Source of the DNA: Candidatus Phyllobacterium onerii
GTDB lineage: Bacteria; Pseudomonadota; Alphaproteobacteria; Rhizobiales; Rhizobiaceae
DNA: 64,000 nucleotides
Assembly: GCF_028331445.1 (NCBI RefSeq)
Contig: NZ_JAQMHX010000016.1
Span: 1-64,000, forward strand
Direction: 5' to 3'
Made by a program: the position numbers and the translations under genes. Each line of letters starts with the position of its first letter. The first letter of the stretch is position 1. A model generated the notes under the pieces. That model was not told the origin of the DNA, made no database searches, and was given only the letters and a program-made list of their open reading frames with translations. Below, in pieces: positions 26,151 through 35,511 of the stretch.

Positions 26151-27371
26151 TCATGCAGCTCTGACGACCGAATTGATCAGAGATTTCTGCCGCGAAAGAC
26201 AATCCACCAGTCTGAAGCGATTCTCGATTGTCTTACGGGCAGCAATGCGTAGCGGTAGAAAATCCTCAGGCTTTTGGAGAATTCGAAGGATCGTATCGGC
26301 CAAAGCATCGGTATCAAAGAATGGCACGAGGAGGCCATTCGTCCCGGATCGGACAATTTCCTGAACCGGCGGCGTATCGGAGCCGATTATCAAGGCGCCA
26401 CAAGACATTGCCTCGATCACTGACCACGACAGCACGAAAGGATATGTCAGGTAGATATGGGCAGTTGATATCTGGTAGAGCTTACGCAAGAGATCGTGCG
26501 AAATGGCTCCGGGAAACACAATTCTGTCCGGCGGAATATCATGGCTGGCGAGTAGCGCGTCCTTCCAGGAGCCTCCACCAGGTGGCGGCGTTCCATAACT
26601 GACGCCATTGCCGCCGACAAATACGAAGAGCGCATCTGGATTCTGGCGTATGACCTTTGCCGCCGCCGCGAGCGCTTGTGGAAAACCGCGATAGGGTTCG
26701 AGGTCCCGAGCGACAAAAGTGATGATTGGCGGATCGCCGGCTTTCAACAAGCGCCCATCAGGCAGGCGCAGCGACGCGTTGCGGTCAGGGCGGAAAATTT
26801 CCGTATCGACGCCCTCGTGACAGACAGCGATCCGACTCCGGGCAGAGACCGGATAAAGGCTTTTTTGCCAACGGGTGGGGCTGATCCCACCGTCGATCGC
26901 TTCCAGCGAGAGAAGCTGCGCGACATTGCGCAGTCTCAATCGTTTACGGGTTTCGGCATCCGGATGATCATCGGGAGCAAAACCGACGTCGGCGCCATCG
27001 GCCTTGTAAAAAAATTCACAATAGCCGATAGCCGGCACTTTTGGCAGGATATCCTTGACGAACATCATGCTACCCCAGCCTATATGACCGATGACGATAT
27101 CCGGCTGTTCGCCATGGCGCACCATCGCATCGAATGTCTCCGCAACACGGTGACCAATGCGTACATGGTGGTCCGGAATGCCCAGATGCCTGGCCATCCG
27201 GGCATCTGCCCGGGGGCCAGGTTCTGCACGGTGCAAGATCACGCGAACCGACGGGAGACGCCGGTCCACTGTCTCACAAATAAGGCTGACGTCATGCCCG
27301 CTCGTTGCGAGATGCTCAGCCAAAGCTGCGAATTGGCCAAAACCACGCCTGTGAACAAAAGCCACATGCAT
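26151..27371 (-). CDS. Family 4 glycosyltransferase, WgcA/ExpC position
   Basis: 406 residues, GT-B fold. The N-domain begins HVAFVHRRGFGQFAALAEHLATSGHDV; the C-domain has ITFVARDLEPYRGFPQAL near 240 and the E-x7-E-type segment SWSVIEAMSCGALIIGSDTPPVQEIV near 340. It probably adds a sugar from a nucleotide donor to the exopolysaccharide repeat unit. It lies 44 bases behind the MarR gene on the same strand, so the two may be one unit. In S. meliloti the glycosyltransferase gene wgcA (expC) neighbours the MarR gene wggR (expG) in the same way. Confidence 0.8.
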   Translation of the reverse strand: MHVAFVHRRGFGQFAALAEHLATSGHDVSLICETVDRRLPSVRVILHRAEPGPRADARMARHLGIPDHHVRIGHRVAETFDAMVRHGEQPDIVIGHIGWGSMMFVKDILPKVPAIGYCEFFYKADGADVGFAPDDHPDAETRKRLRLRNVAQLLSLEAIDGGISPTRWQKSLYPVSARSRIAVCHEGVDTEIFRPDRNASLRLPDGRLLKAGDPPIITFVARDLEPYRGFPQALAAAAKVIRQNPDALFVFVGGNGVSYGTPPPGGGSWKDALLASHDIPPDRIVFPGAISHDLLRKLYQISTAHIYLTYPFVLSWSVIEAMSCGALIIGSDTPPVQEIVRSGTNGLLVPFFDTDALADTILRILQKPEDFLPLRIAARKTIENRFRLVDCLSRQKSLINSVVRAA

Positions 27372-27415
27372 GAGATCAGCCCCTTCCGGGACTCAAAAGA
27401 CTGATCGAAGTTGAG

Positions 27416-28009
27416 TTAGATGCCATAACGCGCGGCATTGCCCCAAACCAGTTCGAGCCTGTGCAGCGTCTGGAACGCGATTTCGAGATTGCGGAGATCA
27501 TCGGCATCCCTGGCAAGAACACGATTATATGCCCCGCCAGCGTCACGCAGATTGGCGCAAAGCTGCTCTCCCTTTTCTGTCAGTCGAATCCTTGCAGACC
27601 GCTTGTCCCGTTGAGATGCGACCCTGTCGATGTAACCCCCATCGGCAAGCTGCTTCAGGTAGTAGGAAATGTTTGAGCCGACATAGTGCCCCCGATCCAG
27701 CAATTCCCCAACAGAAAGTTCGACGTCGCCGATAGCCATCAGGACCATTGCCTGTGCCGGACCAACGTCTTCAATCCCCAGTTTCGTCATTTCTGTTCGG
27801 AGCAGACTGGCGAAACGGCGATTTACCCTCTCAATCATTCGAGCTAGCTCGAAGTGTGTAACTACGACTGTATGAACTGGGTGGTGTCTATGGCTCTGTT
27901 TTTCCGTGGTAATTTCGGGGAAATCGGCGGCGTAATATCCATCAATAGATGTTTCGACTTCCACTCCTTCGTGCAGAAGTTTTTGTATCATCTTGGTCTC
28001 CATGGTCAT
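27416..28009 (-). CDS. MarR-family regulator, WggR/ExpG-like
   Basis: 197 residues (195 or 191 from the ATGs at 28003 or 27991). A winged helix-turn-helix spans about residues 60-160: GPAQAMVLMAIGDVELSVGELLDRGHYVGSNISYYLKQLADGGYIDRVASQRDKRSARIRLTEKG. It is followed by a dimerisation helix. It is divergent from the type I exporter genes, and its own ribosome-binding region overlaps a perfect 17-bp palindrome. Position and size match WggR (ExpG), the MarR-type activator of galactoglucan genes in S. meliloti. LdtR-type regulators are the main alternative. Confidence 0.75.
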   Translation of the reverse strand: MTMETKMIQKLLHEGVEVETSIDGYYAADFPEITTEKQSHRHHPVHTVVVTHFELARMIERVNRRFASLLRTEMTKLGIEDVGPAQAMVLMAIGDVELSVGELLDRGHYVGSNISYYLKQLADGGYIDRVASQRDKRSARIRLTEKGEQLCANLRDAGGAYNRVLARDADDLRNLEIAFQTLHRLELVWGNAARYGI

Positions 28010-28012
28010 TTT

Positions 28013-28029
28013 ACTTCAAATTTTGAAGT
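28013..28029. promoter_or_regulatory. Palindromic operator, site 1 of the exopolysaccharide regulon
   Basis: ACTTCAAATTTTGAAGT is a perfect palindrome of 8+1+8 bases, followed by AAGTTGC. It sits between the divergent MarR gene (3 bases from its ATG) and the exporter gene (about 160 bases upstream of its ATG). Close variants with the same AA[A/G]TT[A/G]C extension occur at 31411 and 43584. Confidence 0.7.
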
Positions 28030-28124
28030 AAGTTGCGAGTGTATTTTCCGGTCTCCTTCGCTTTTTCCCCCGTCATATGATCTTTTTTCTGTCACATTCT
28101 GCACGGTATTACTTTACTAGTCTC

Positions 28125-28137
28125 TGGTCTTAGACCA
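28125..28137. promoter_or_regulatory. Second palindrome upstream of the exporter gene
   Basis: TGGTCTTAGACCA is a perfect 6+1+6 palindrome about 50 bases before the exporter ATG, where it could lie at or just after the transcription start. I did not find it at the other two units. Confidence 0.35.
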
Positions 28138-28187
28138 AGGTCGTAGGGGCTAACTGGCAGCTGTGTCATTTCCAAGGCAGATTACAC

Positions 28188-29957
28188 ATGAATGATACTC
28201 GTCAAATCGATGCAAATGGCAAGAGCCATGTGGGAAAAAAAGCGACGACGCCGGGAGTTCCGACGCCGCAAACGCTGATTTTCAAGGCCCGCCGGGTTTT
28301 TTTGGCAGGTCTCCTCTACGCCGTATTGCTTAGTTTCTGTATCAGCCTTTTGCAACTTACGGTACCCCTTTACATGTTGCAGGTGCATGACAGGGTGCTG
28401 AACAGTCGCAGCACCGACACTCTGCTTATGCTGACGGTCCTGGCAGTGGGCGCTTTGCTGGTTTACGGCATTCTCGAATTTATCCGCGCTTTGTCTTTCC
28501 AGGCCATGGGCAGCGCGCTTGTGCGCCGGCTAAATCTGCCGATTCTGACGGCTGCCGTGCAGGCATCGGTGGATCAGGGACTTCCCAAGGCCACGCAATC
28601 CTTGCGCGATCTCACCGAACTGCGTACTTTTTTGACTTCCTCGGCGGTCAGCGCGCCACTGGATGCCGCCTGGTCGCCCATCTTTCTCGCCGTGCTCTTC
28701 CTGCTGCACCCGGTTTTCGGGATCATCGGCGTCGTGGGCGTAATCATCCTTGTTTGTTGCGGCGTGGTTACCGATCTCTTAACCCGCAGCCTCCTCAAGG
28801 ATGCAAATCAGGCCAACATCGAAGCCATTTCAAAAATCGGTGCAACGCTGCGGCATGCCGAGGCCATCGAGGCAATGGGAATGTTGCCTGCTCTGGCAAG
28901 GCGCTGGCGGGGTTTGCAGATGAATGCGCTGGATCTGCTCGATCTTGGAGGCACCCGCAGTCGTGCGATGGCGTCCATAGCGCGCACTTTGCGCTTCATC
29001 ATCCAGGTCGCGACGCTGGGTGCCGGAACCCTGCTGGCGATGGAACAGGCGATCTCACCGGGGGCAATGATCGCGACCAGCATTATCGTTGGCCGTCTGC
29101 TGATGCCGTTCGATCATGTCGTTGAGACCTGGCGTCAATGGGTGAATGCGGTTGGCAACTGGAAACGCATCCAGGCCCTGCTCGCACAGAATCTTGCCGT
29201 GCGCCAGACGATGCCAACGCCCCGGCCGCATGGCGACCTGATCATCGACAAGCTGGTTTATGCGGCTCCGGGTGTCGAGATGCCGATCATCAAGGGTATT
29301 TCCTTCAGCCTGTCGCCAGGTGAAGTACTTGGCATTGTCGGTCCGTCCGCCGCCGGCAAATCGACACTTGCACGGCTCATGATTGGAATCGTCAAGCCGA
29401 CATCGGGCGGCGTGTTTCTCGACGGGAACAATGTCTATCTCTGGGAACGTGGATCCTTCGGAGAGATTGCCGGCTATCTACCGCAATCGGTGGCACTGCT
29501 TGAAGGCACCATCCAGGATAATATCGCGCGCATGGGCGACGGCGATCCGCATCGGGTGCTCGAAGCGGCGCGGCTTGCTGATGTTCACGAAATGATCGGA
29601 CGGCTGCCGCTTGGTTACGATACGCCGGTGGGCGACGGGAAGTTGACGCTTTCCGGCGGTCAGCGTCAACGCATCGGGCTTGCACGTTGCCTCTACAATC
29701 GCCCTCGCCTGATCGTGCTTGATGAGCCGAACGCTAATCTCGATGCAGTCGGCGAAAGAGCGCTGATGCGTGCGATCGAACAAGCCCGTGACGATGGAGC
29801 AATCGTGGTGATGATTGCCCATCGCCCAACAATCATGCAGGTGGCAGACAAGCTGCTCGTATTGGAGAACGGGCGCATCACCCAGTTCGGCCCCCGCACG
29901 GACGTCGTGTCGTCCATTACCCCGACCGGTCCTAGAATGGGAGCCACCGCATCATGA
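28188..29957 (+). CDS. wgdA: Type I secretion ABC exporter, WgdA/ExpD1-like
   Basis: 589 residues of the PrtD family: six membrane segments (about 40-65, 76-96, 145-195 and 255-295 regions) then the ATPase. Walker A is GPSAAGKSTLARL near 385, signature LSGGQRQRIGLAR near 488, Walker B RLIVLDEPNANLD near 508. The group exports RTX proteins; in S. meliloti ExpD1 belongs to the galactoglucan locus. It overlaps the adaptor gene (ATGA). Likely cargo here is the short RTX protein encoded behind the adaptor, possibly with a role in polymer export. Confidence 0.88.
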   Translation: MNDTRQIDANGKSHVGKKATTPGVPTPQTLIFKARRVFLAGLLYAVLLSFCISLLQLTVPLYMLQVHDRVLNSRSTDTLLMLTVLAVGALLVYGILEFIRALSFQAMGSALVRRLNLPILTAAVQASVDQGLPKATQSLRDLTELRTFLTSSAVSAPLDAAWSPIFLAVLFLLHPVFGIIGVVGVIILVCCGVVTDLLTRSLLKDANQANIEAISKIGATLRHAEAIEAMGMLPALARRWRGLQMNALDLLDLGGTRSRAMASIARTLRFIIQVATLGAGTLLAMEQAISPGAMIATSIIVGRLLMPFDHVVETWRQWVNAVGNWKRIQALLAQNLAVRQTMPTPRPHGDLIIDKLVYAAPGVEMPIIKGISFSLSPGEVLGIVGPSAAGKSTLARLMIGIVKPTSGGVFLDGNNVYLWERGSFGEIAGYLPQSVALLEGTIQDNIARMGDGDPHRVLEAARLADVHEMIGRLPLGYDTPVGDGKLTLSGGQRQRIGLARCLYNRPRLIVLDEPNANLDAVGERALMRAIEQARDDGAIVVMIAHRPTIMQVADKLLVLENGRITQFGPRTDVVSSITPTGPRMGATAS

Positions 29958-31372
29958 CCGGTAACACGAATCTACAGAAACGCGCCCCTCAATTATTGGC
30001 ACCACGTACCGTGTCGGGCGGCGAAACCGTCCCTACCAAGTTTGGGTCCGTCCGTCCGGAATGGGTCACCGATCTTGAGCACGAAGATAGAAAGTCCCCC
30101 CTGCGCAAGTTGATCATCGCCGGCGTATCGACGATCTTGATCGCGTTTGGCGGGTTTTTTGGATGGGCCTATTCTGCAGAACTTGGCAGTGCTGCCGTTT
30201 CGCTCGGTACTGTGATCGTCGATTCGAAGCGAAAGACAGTCAGTCACTTCGAGGGGGGTATTCTTGATCGTTTGCTGGTGCAGGAAGGCGATGAGGTGAA
30301 AGTCGGTCAGCCGCTCGTCCGCCTTGACGACACCAAGGCCCGGTCCGAGCTGCAATCCCTGCAGAGCCGCCGGGTGGGGCTTATCGCAAAGTTGGCACGA
30401 CTGCGTGCCGAACAGGCGGGAGAAACCGAAATCGCATTTCCAAAGAATTTTGGCGAAATGGGCGACATTTCCGCTGAGAGCGCCATGAGAGCCGAGAGGA
30501 TATTCTTTGAGAAACGCTACGCGCAAAAAATGAGCCGCGTGGACATCCAGAAGAAAACTATTGAACAATATACGGAGCAAGCGAAATCGTCGGATGCACA
30601 GATAGCTGCGACTGACCGGCAGATCGAGTTGATCAATGAACAACGTGAGGCGATCGCCGGGCTTGTTAAAAAAGGTTTTGCCCAGAAGTCGAAGTTGACT
30701 GAAATCGACACCAGATTGAGCGAACTTGCGGGAACCCGCGGTGAGTATGCGGGTGACAAAGCCAAGGCCGAGCAGGCAAAGGCAGGCGCGGAATTTTCTC
30801 TCATAGGCATCGAAAGCGATCTCCAGTCGGAGATTGCCGGAGAAATCACAACGAGCCAAGTTGATCTCGCCGATACGGAAGAGCGTATCGTGGCGGCCAA
30901 AGACGTCATGCGCCGTGTAGAAATACGCTCGCCGCAGGCCGGCATTGTCGCCAATATTCGCTTGCGCACACCTGGCGGTGTGGTGGCCGCTGGCGAAGCC
31001 ATACTTGATATCGTACCGGAAAATGAACCGTTGGTTGTCGAAATGAAGATCAGCCCGCGTGACATCGACAGTGTGATTGTCAGTTCGCCGGTGCAGGTTC
31101 GCCTTACGGCCTACAACCAGCGTTCGCTGTCGCCGCTCGACGGCAAGGTCACTTACGTCGCCGCGGATCAGGTCATCGATGAAAAGACCGATACGGCGTA
31201 CTTCGTGGCGCGTGCCGAAATCGCCGCTCAATCGCTGGCGTCCAACCCGACGGTCAAACTTTACCCGGGGATGCCGGCCGAGGTGCTGATCGTGCACAAG
31301 GCGCGCAAAGCGATCGAATACCTCATTTCCCCAATTTCAGACAGCTTTAACCGTGCCTTCAGAGAGGACTAG
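29954..31372 (+). CDS. wgdB: HlyD-type membrane fusion protein, WgdB/ExpD2-like
   Basis: 472 residues. One membrane segment (about 48-68), a lipoyl-like motif TVSHFEGGILDRLLVQEGDEVKVGQPLVRLDD near 95-125, two long coiled-coil helices (about 130-290), the returning lipoyl half IRSPQAGIVANI near 318 and a beta-barrel C-domain. This is the periplasmic adaptor linking the ABC exporter to an outer-membrane channel. A TolC-type channel is not encoded in this window. Confidence 0.9.
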   Translation: MTGNTNLQKRAPQLLAPRTVSGGETVPTKFGSVRPEWVTDLEHEDRKSPLRKLIIAGVSTILIAFGGFFGWAYSAELGSAAVSLGTVIVDSKRKTVSHFEGGILDRLLVQEGDEVKVGQPLVRLDDTKARSELQSLQSRRVGLIAKLARLRAEQAGETEIAFPKNFGEMGDISAESAMRAERIFFEKRYAQKMSRVDIQKKTIEQYTEQAKSSDAQIAATDRQIELINEQREAIAGLVKKGFAQKSKLTEIDTRLSELAGTRGEYAGDKAKAEQAKAGAEFSLIGIESDLQSEIAGEITTSQVDLADTEERIVAAKDVMRRVEIRSPQAGIVANIRLRTPGGVVAAGEAILDIVPENEPLVVEMKISPRDIDSVIVSSPVQVRLTAYNQRSLSPLDGKVTYVAADQVIDEKTDTAYFVARAEIAAQSLASNPTVKLYPGMPAEVLIVHKARKAIEYLISPISDSFNRAFRED

Positions 31373-31665
31373 TTAGAAGATTCTCACTGCAACGCACCAT
31401 ATTTGGCGATACTTCAAATTTCGAATTAAATTACACTCAATACAAATCGATATAATAAGTAGTTTTGCTTTAAACAGGAATTATAGACTCCAATATAAAA
31501 GTGTCATAATACATGGGCGTAATAATTTGTTACTATGGATTGCCACATTTATATTCTTAGTCTAGATTGCAATTCGATTTGGTGCAGCGCACAATCGTTT
31601 AGGCATCGATCGTCGGAATCTTTCCGGCAACTTGTAGACTCAAAGCAGGACAGAAGGAGAAGCAG
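31373..31665. other. Intergenic control region before the RTX gene
   Basis: No gene is visible. It holds palindrome site 2 (31411-31427) and then an AT-rich stretch (31430-31560) that includes AGTGTCATAATACATGG near 31500. A ribosome site AGAAGGAGAAG lies just before the RTX ATG. Confidence 0.5.
31411..31427. promoter_or_regulatory. Palindromic operator, site 2
   Basis: ACTTCAAATTTCGAATT followed by AAATTACACTCA. The left arm equals site 1 exactly; the right arm differs at three positions. It is about 240 bases upstream of the RTX gene start. Confidence 0.65.
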
Positions 31666-32325
31666 ATGGCCACTTTAGAAGGCGGCGCCTACGACGACGT
31701 TTTGTTTGGCTCGCGTTTTGACGACTTCATCCACGCCAATGGCGGTGATGATGTTGTTTTTGGCTCGAACGGAAATGACTCGATATTCGGTGACGCCGGC
31801 GACGATTTGTTGTTTGGCGGCAACGGCAACGACTCGATTTTCGGCGGCGAGGGAACTGACATCCTCTTCGGCGACAATGGAAACGACATACTGAGCGGTA
31901 ACGAGGGAAATGACGTTCTCTTCGGCGGCCACGGAGATGACGTTCTTACTGGCGGTGCCGGTTCTGATCTCTTGTTCGGCGATGCTGGAAACGATGTCCT
32001 TTCCGGCGGTGCCGGCGACGACACTCTCTTCGGCGGCGCAGGCAATGATACACTCATCGGCGGCGCAGGCAGTGATGTATTCCTGTTCACTGGCGGCGGC
32101 GGTAATGACGTTGTTCTCGATTTTACCCCTGGTGAAGACGTCCTCCAGATCTCCAGCGGTATCAACGGGCAGGATATTCATTCGGCTGACGATCTTGCCG
32201 ATCGTGTTACGCAGGTTGGTGGCAATGTTGTCGTCGATCTCGGTCATGGCGATTCCGTCACGCTCGTCGGCGTCAATGCCGACGATGTCACGGAACATCC
32301 CGGCGATTACTTCGTCGTTCATTGA
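31666..32325 (+). CDS. wgeA: Short RTX calcium-binding secreted protein, WgeA/ExpE1-like
   Basis: 219 residues. Residues 7-140 are an uninterrupted run of glycine-aspartate nonapeptides of the form GGxGxDxLF (for example [24 protein letters not shown]), which fold as a calcium-bound parallel beta roll. A C-terminal domain (about 140-219) has [26 protein letters not shown], the usual uncleaved type I secretion signal region. No N-terminal signal peptide is present. It has no enzymatic domain, so it is probably a matrix or polymer-associated protein. It has its own regulatory region and terminator. Confidence 0.88.
   Translation: MATLEGGAYDDVLFGSRFDDFIHANGGDDVVFGSNGNDSIFGDAGDDLLFGGNGNDSIFGGEGTDILFGDNGNDILSGNEGNDVLFGGHGDDVLTGGAGSDLLFGDAGNDVLSGGAGDDTLFGGAGNDTLIGGAGSDVFLFTGGGGNDVVLDFTPGEDVLQISSGINGQDIHSADDLADRVTQVGGNVVVDLGHGDSVTLVGVNADDVTEHPGDYFVVH
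31750..32080 (+). repeat. 27-base tandem coding repeats of the RTX array
   Basis: The DNA repeats with a 27-base period, each unit coding for nine residues, with frequent ggcggc, ggaaatgac and ctcttcggc stretches. The repeat run generates long false open frames on the other strand. Unit number is likely to vary by recombination. Confidence 0.75.
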
Positions 32326-32336
32326 TAGTGATTATG

Positions 32337-32370
32337 GCGTGCCCTGCCCTCCGGCCGGGCACGCTTTTTT
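32337..32370 (+). terminator. Intrinsic terminator after the RTX gene
   Basis: An 8-bp perfect stem GCGTGCCC (32337-32344) / GGCACGC-containing strand (32357-32364) is followed by six Ts. It lies between the RTX stop and the next gene on the same strand and would make the RTX transcript more abundant than the glycosyltransferase genes behind it. Confidence 0.8.
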
Positions 32371-32392
32371 CTGACGTGAATGAAAGGGCAAC

Positions 32393-34669
32393 GTGTTGAA
32401 CCTCGACCATTCGACGGATATTGCTGGCGATATCGAGAGCATTTCAATCTCGCGTCTCTGTGCAGATGTGGCCGTCGTGATCTGGGACCTTCCGGCTTCC
32501 ATACGGGCATCAACGAAATGTACGCTGGAGACGCCGGAACCATTCGTTCCGCTCATCAGCTTGAATATTCCCCTCGAAACCGGCGGTCAGCGTGTTCTCT
32601 GGGCTATGCGCACCAAAGATGAGCCGGTCCGTCTTACGATGTCTGCTGGTGCACTCGGGCCGACCGAACAAGCAGTTCTCTATCCGGCAGTTGAACTTGG
32701 CTCTTTCGATGTGGACCGTGCTGTCGATAATCTCGCGGCTGCCGGACATATCAAGCTACTCAACAATATGCTGAGCACATGGCGCAGTGCCTTTCGCCTG
32801 TCGCAGAATCAGGTTTTTGCCAGCGTTGTTCGCGAAATCACCCTGGCATTGACGCCAGAGCCACGGCAAGTGCGCGGTTGCGGTCAGCCGATCGACGGTC
32901 ATCACCTGCTGGAAACCGCACTGGATCCGGACCTTGGCGATGTTACGGCGATCTATGCAATCGCCGCCAATTCCATAACTGCGCTGCCGACGAAGCTGGG
33001 TCTGGGGCGCCAATCCAAAAACGGCTGGCAATCGTGCCATCTCCTTGTGGAGTCCGCCCAGGCATTGCCGCAATCATTGCACTTTGTGTTTACCGGGAAA
33101 AACGGTATTGCCGTCCGCAAATTATCCGACAGCGATGGCCAGCTTGATTTTTCCAAGTGGTGGCCAAAGCGGCAGAACGATATGGAACTGCGTGAATTCC
33201 TCGTGCGTCAACTGGCACTGATCCCAGGTCCTGGCGTTGCCATTGCTGTCGATATGCAGATGCGCGCGCCGTTGCCAGCTCGCCAGATCGCAAAGTCTGG
33301 AACGCAGCCTGCGGCCGAAATCGATCTCGCGATCGCACTTGATGGCGGCTTGCTCGTCGGCGGCTGGACCCACGATCCCGCTGCGATGCTGTCCCGTATC
33401 GAATATATTTCGGGAGATGGAAGCGCTCTGCCGCTCCAGCCCAATTTCTACAAGTTTCCCGGCAAGACTGGCGAACGTGCGGATGGACTTGGCGCCGACG
33501 TGACCGGTTTTGTCGCCTGGCTGCCGCAAGCCAAAAATCTTGGGCCATTGCTGCAGCCGCGCTTTCAGATGCGGCTCGTCTCGGGTGCAACCGCGATGCT
33601 GGTGCCTCCAATGCAGCCCTTTGAACCATCGGCGCAACGCAACCGCATCTTGCGGGCGGTGCCGCCGCAACACGCACGCAGCCAGGTGTTCGAAAGCATC
33701 CTTGCGCCAGCCCTGAAAGAGGTCGAACAAAAACTTGGCCAAACGGTAAGGATTGCAGATATCAAGGAATACGGCGTGGGACCGGCAACCCCTCTGATCT
33801 CGATCGTAATTCCCCTCTATCGCAATCTCGACTTTTTGCGTTTCCAGCTTTCGGCCATGGCAACCGATCCTTGGCTTGTGGCGAATGCAGAGGTCATCTT
33901 TGTGCTCGATTCTCCGGAAATCCAGGACGATACAGAGCACATGCTCGGCGGACTGCATATCCTGCATGATTTGCCGATGAAGCTCGCCACCATGAATCGC
34001 AACAGCGGCTATGCCCGCGCCTGTAATGCCGGTGCAAGTCTTGCGACAGGCACCATGCTCGTAATGTTGAATTCCGACGTTGTCCCCTGCGGTCCGGGCT
34101 GGCTGGACACACTCACCCGGCCGTTGCTCGAACAGAAGAAGCTGGGTGCGATCGGGCCGAAACTGCTTTTCGAAGATGGCTCCCTGCAGCATGCTGGACT
34201 GTACTTTGCCCGCGACCAGCGCGGCGTCTGGCTCAACCATCATTTCTACAAGGGCATGCCGGGCTATTATTCGCCGGCTCAGATTGCGCGGACAGTGCCG
34301 GGCGTGACCGGTGCGTGCCTTGTTACCCGTAAGGACATCTATGATCTGGTCGGGGGATTCACCGAGGAGTACGTCATCGGGGACTACGAGGATAGTGACC
34401 TATGCCTGAAAATCCGGCAGATCGGTTTTCAAGTGGCATACGAGCCGAATGTTGCGCTCTACCACTTCGAACGCCGATCTATCCGTCGTAGCAGCGACTA
34501 CATGCGCGGCCTCGCGAGCCAATATAATTCCTGGCTTCATACGCAGCGCTGGGACGACGACATCACTGAATTAATGACGACCTATCTCGATGAAGCGGTG
34601 CCCGATCAAATGAACGGGGACACCGTCACTTCTTTCGTCAAGGAAAAGTCTGAAAGGAGCGCCGCTTGA
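32393..34669 (+). CDS. Family 2 glycosyltransferase with long N-terminal region, WgeB/ExpE2-like
   Basis: 758 residues from a GTG (AAAGGG upstream). Residues 1-460 are not a known enzyme but include AEIDLAIALDGGLLVGGWTHDP near 310, a module also found in the proteins at 36778 and 37569. Residues from about 463 form a GT2 domain: PLISIVIPLYRNLDFLRF, the metal-binding MLNSDVVPCGPGW near 558 and the catalytic GDYEDSDLCLKI near 662. It would add a sugar to the growing repeat unit. First gene after the RTX terminator; probably reached by read-through. Confidence 0.82.
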   Translation: MLNLDHSTDIAGDIESISISRLCADVAVVIWDLPASIRASTKCTLETPEPFVPLISLNIPLETGGQRVLWAMRTKDEPVRLTMSAGALGPTEQAVLYPAVELGSFDVDRAVDNLAAAGHIKLLNNMLSTWRSAFRLSQNQVFASVVREITLALTPEPRQVRGCGQPIDGHHLLETALDPDLGDVTAIYAIAANSITALPTKLGLGRQSKNGWQSCHLLVESAQALPQSLHFVFTGKNGIAVRKLSDSDGQLDFSKWWPKRQNDMELREFLVRQLALIPGPGVAIAVDMQMRAPLPARQIAKSGTQPAAEIDLAIALDGGLLVGGWTHDPAAMLSRIEYISGDGSALPLQPNFYKFPGKTGERADGLGADVTGFVAWLPQAKNLGPLLQPRFQMRLVSGATAMLVPPMQPFEPSAQRNRILRAVPPQHARSQVFESILAPALKEVEQKLGQTVRIADIKEYGVGPATPLISIVIPLYRNLDFLRFQLSAMATDPWLVANAEVIFVLDSPEIQDDTEHMLGGLHILHDLPMKLATMNRNSGYARACNAGASLATGTMLVMLNSDVVPCGPGWLDTLTRPLLEQKKLGAIGPKLLFEDGSLQHAGLYFARDQRGVWLNHHFYKGMPGYYSPAQIARTVPGVTGACLVTRKDIYDLVGGFTEEYVIGDYEDSDLCLKIRQIGFQVAYEPNVALYHFERRSIRRSSDYMRGLASQYNSWLHTQRWDDDITELMTTYLDEAVPDQMNGDTVTSFVKEKSERSAA

Positions 34670-35511
34670 CTGAGGTTATTGCACTCAAGACAGCTTTTAC
34701 CGAACCTTCCCCCGCATTCAATAGCGATCACGTTGATTGGTTGATGGAAGCCGTCCTGCGCAACCGGTTTCTACCCTGTCCTGACCCGGATAGCATTTTC
34801 GTCGGAGACGGCAATTTCCAGGCCGTTGGCGCAGAGTTCCTCGGTCATTTCATCCGCAAGGGTGGTGTGCGGTCCGATAGCCGGGTCCTCGATATCGGTT
34901 GTGGTATCGGGCGCATGGCTGTCCCGCTGACCCAGTACCTTGACTTTGCAAAAGGCAGCTATTGCGGCATCGATCCGGTTGCCGGCGGGATCAACTGGTG
35001 TCGGCAGATGATCAGCCCTGTGTATTCCAACTTCGAATTCCGCCATCTGGATATCGCACACTCGCTGTATAATCCGAAGGGTGCGATCGATGGGCTCGAA
35101 CTCGTTCTGCCGTATGAAGACCGGCAATTCGATTTCATCATCATGACGTCTGTCGTCACCCATCTGCCTGATGAAGAGGTGAGCGTCTATCTGCGCGAGG
35201 TAGAACGGGTCCTTTCGCCGGGTGGCCGCCTGTTCATGACATGCTTCGTCGTCGATAAGGTTGCAGCTGAGAATCCCTTGAAAAAACGTGACGCGCGGCT
35301 CGGATTTCAGCGTTACGACGAAGGTCCGTGCTGGTTCGTTCCAGAACTGCCGCCGCTGGCTGCAGTGGGTTTCGACGATGGATTTCTGGATGGTGCGCTA
35401 ACGCGTGCCGGTTTGTCGATTACAACCAAGTCGTTCGGTCACTGGCGCGGTGTGCCTTCGGACCATTATCAGGATCTGTTTGTGGCAGAGCTCGATAGGG
35501 GCGCTCGATGA
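34666..35511 (+). CDS. SAM-dependent methyltransferase
   Basis: 281 residues from a TTG start overlapping the previous stop (TTGA), with GGAG upstream. Class I methyltransferase motifs: VLDIGCGIGRMAVPL near 74 (motif I), the acidic GIDPVAGG near 103, FDFIIMTSVVTHLPDEE near 155 and the post-motif VLSPGGRLFMTCF near 182. It probably methylates a sugar or another component of the polymer; the target cannot be told. It lies at the position of expE3. Confidence 0.82.
   Translation: MTEVIALKTAFTEPSPAFNSDHVDWLMEAVLRNRFLPCPDPDSIFVGDGNFQAVGAEFLGHFIRKGGVRSDSRVLDIGCGIGRMAVPLTQYLDFAKGSYCGIDPVAGGINWCRQMISPVYSNFEFRHLDIAHSLYNPKGAIDGLELVLPYEDRQFDFIIMTSVVTHLPDEEVSVYLREVERVLSPGGRLFMTCFVVDKVAAENPLKKRDARLGFQRYDEGPCWFVPELPPLAAVGFDDGFLDGALTRAGLSITTKSFGHWRGVPSDHYQDLFVAELDRGAR

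Noticed and set aside
28089-28105. PHO-box-like CTGTCACATTCTGCACG upstream of the exporter gene
   Set aside because: The two halves are spaced 10 rather than 11 bases and the second half is poor. Phosphate control is known for the S. meliloti locus, but this match alone does not support it.
31675-32322. Long antisense frame (215 codons) over the RTX gene
   Set aside because: It arises from the 27-base coding repeats read backwards; it has no ribosome site and a low-complexity translation.
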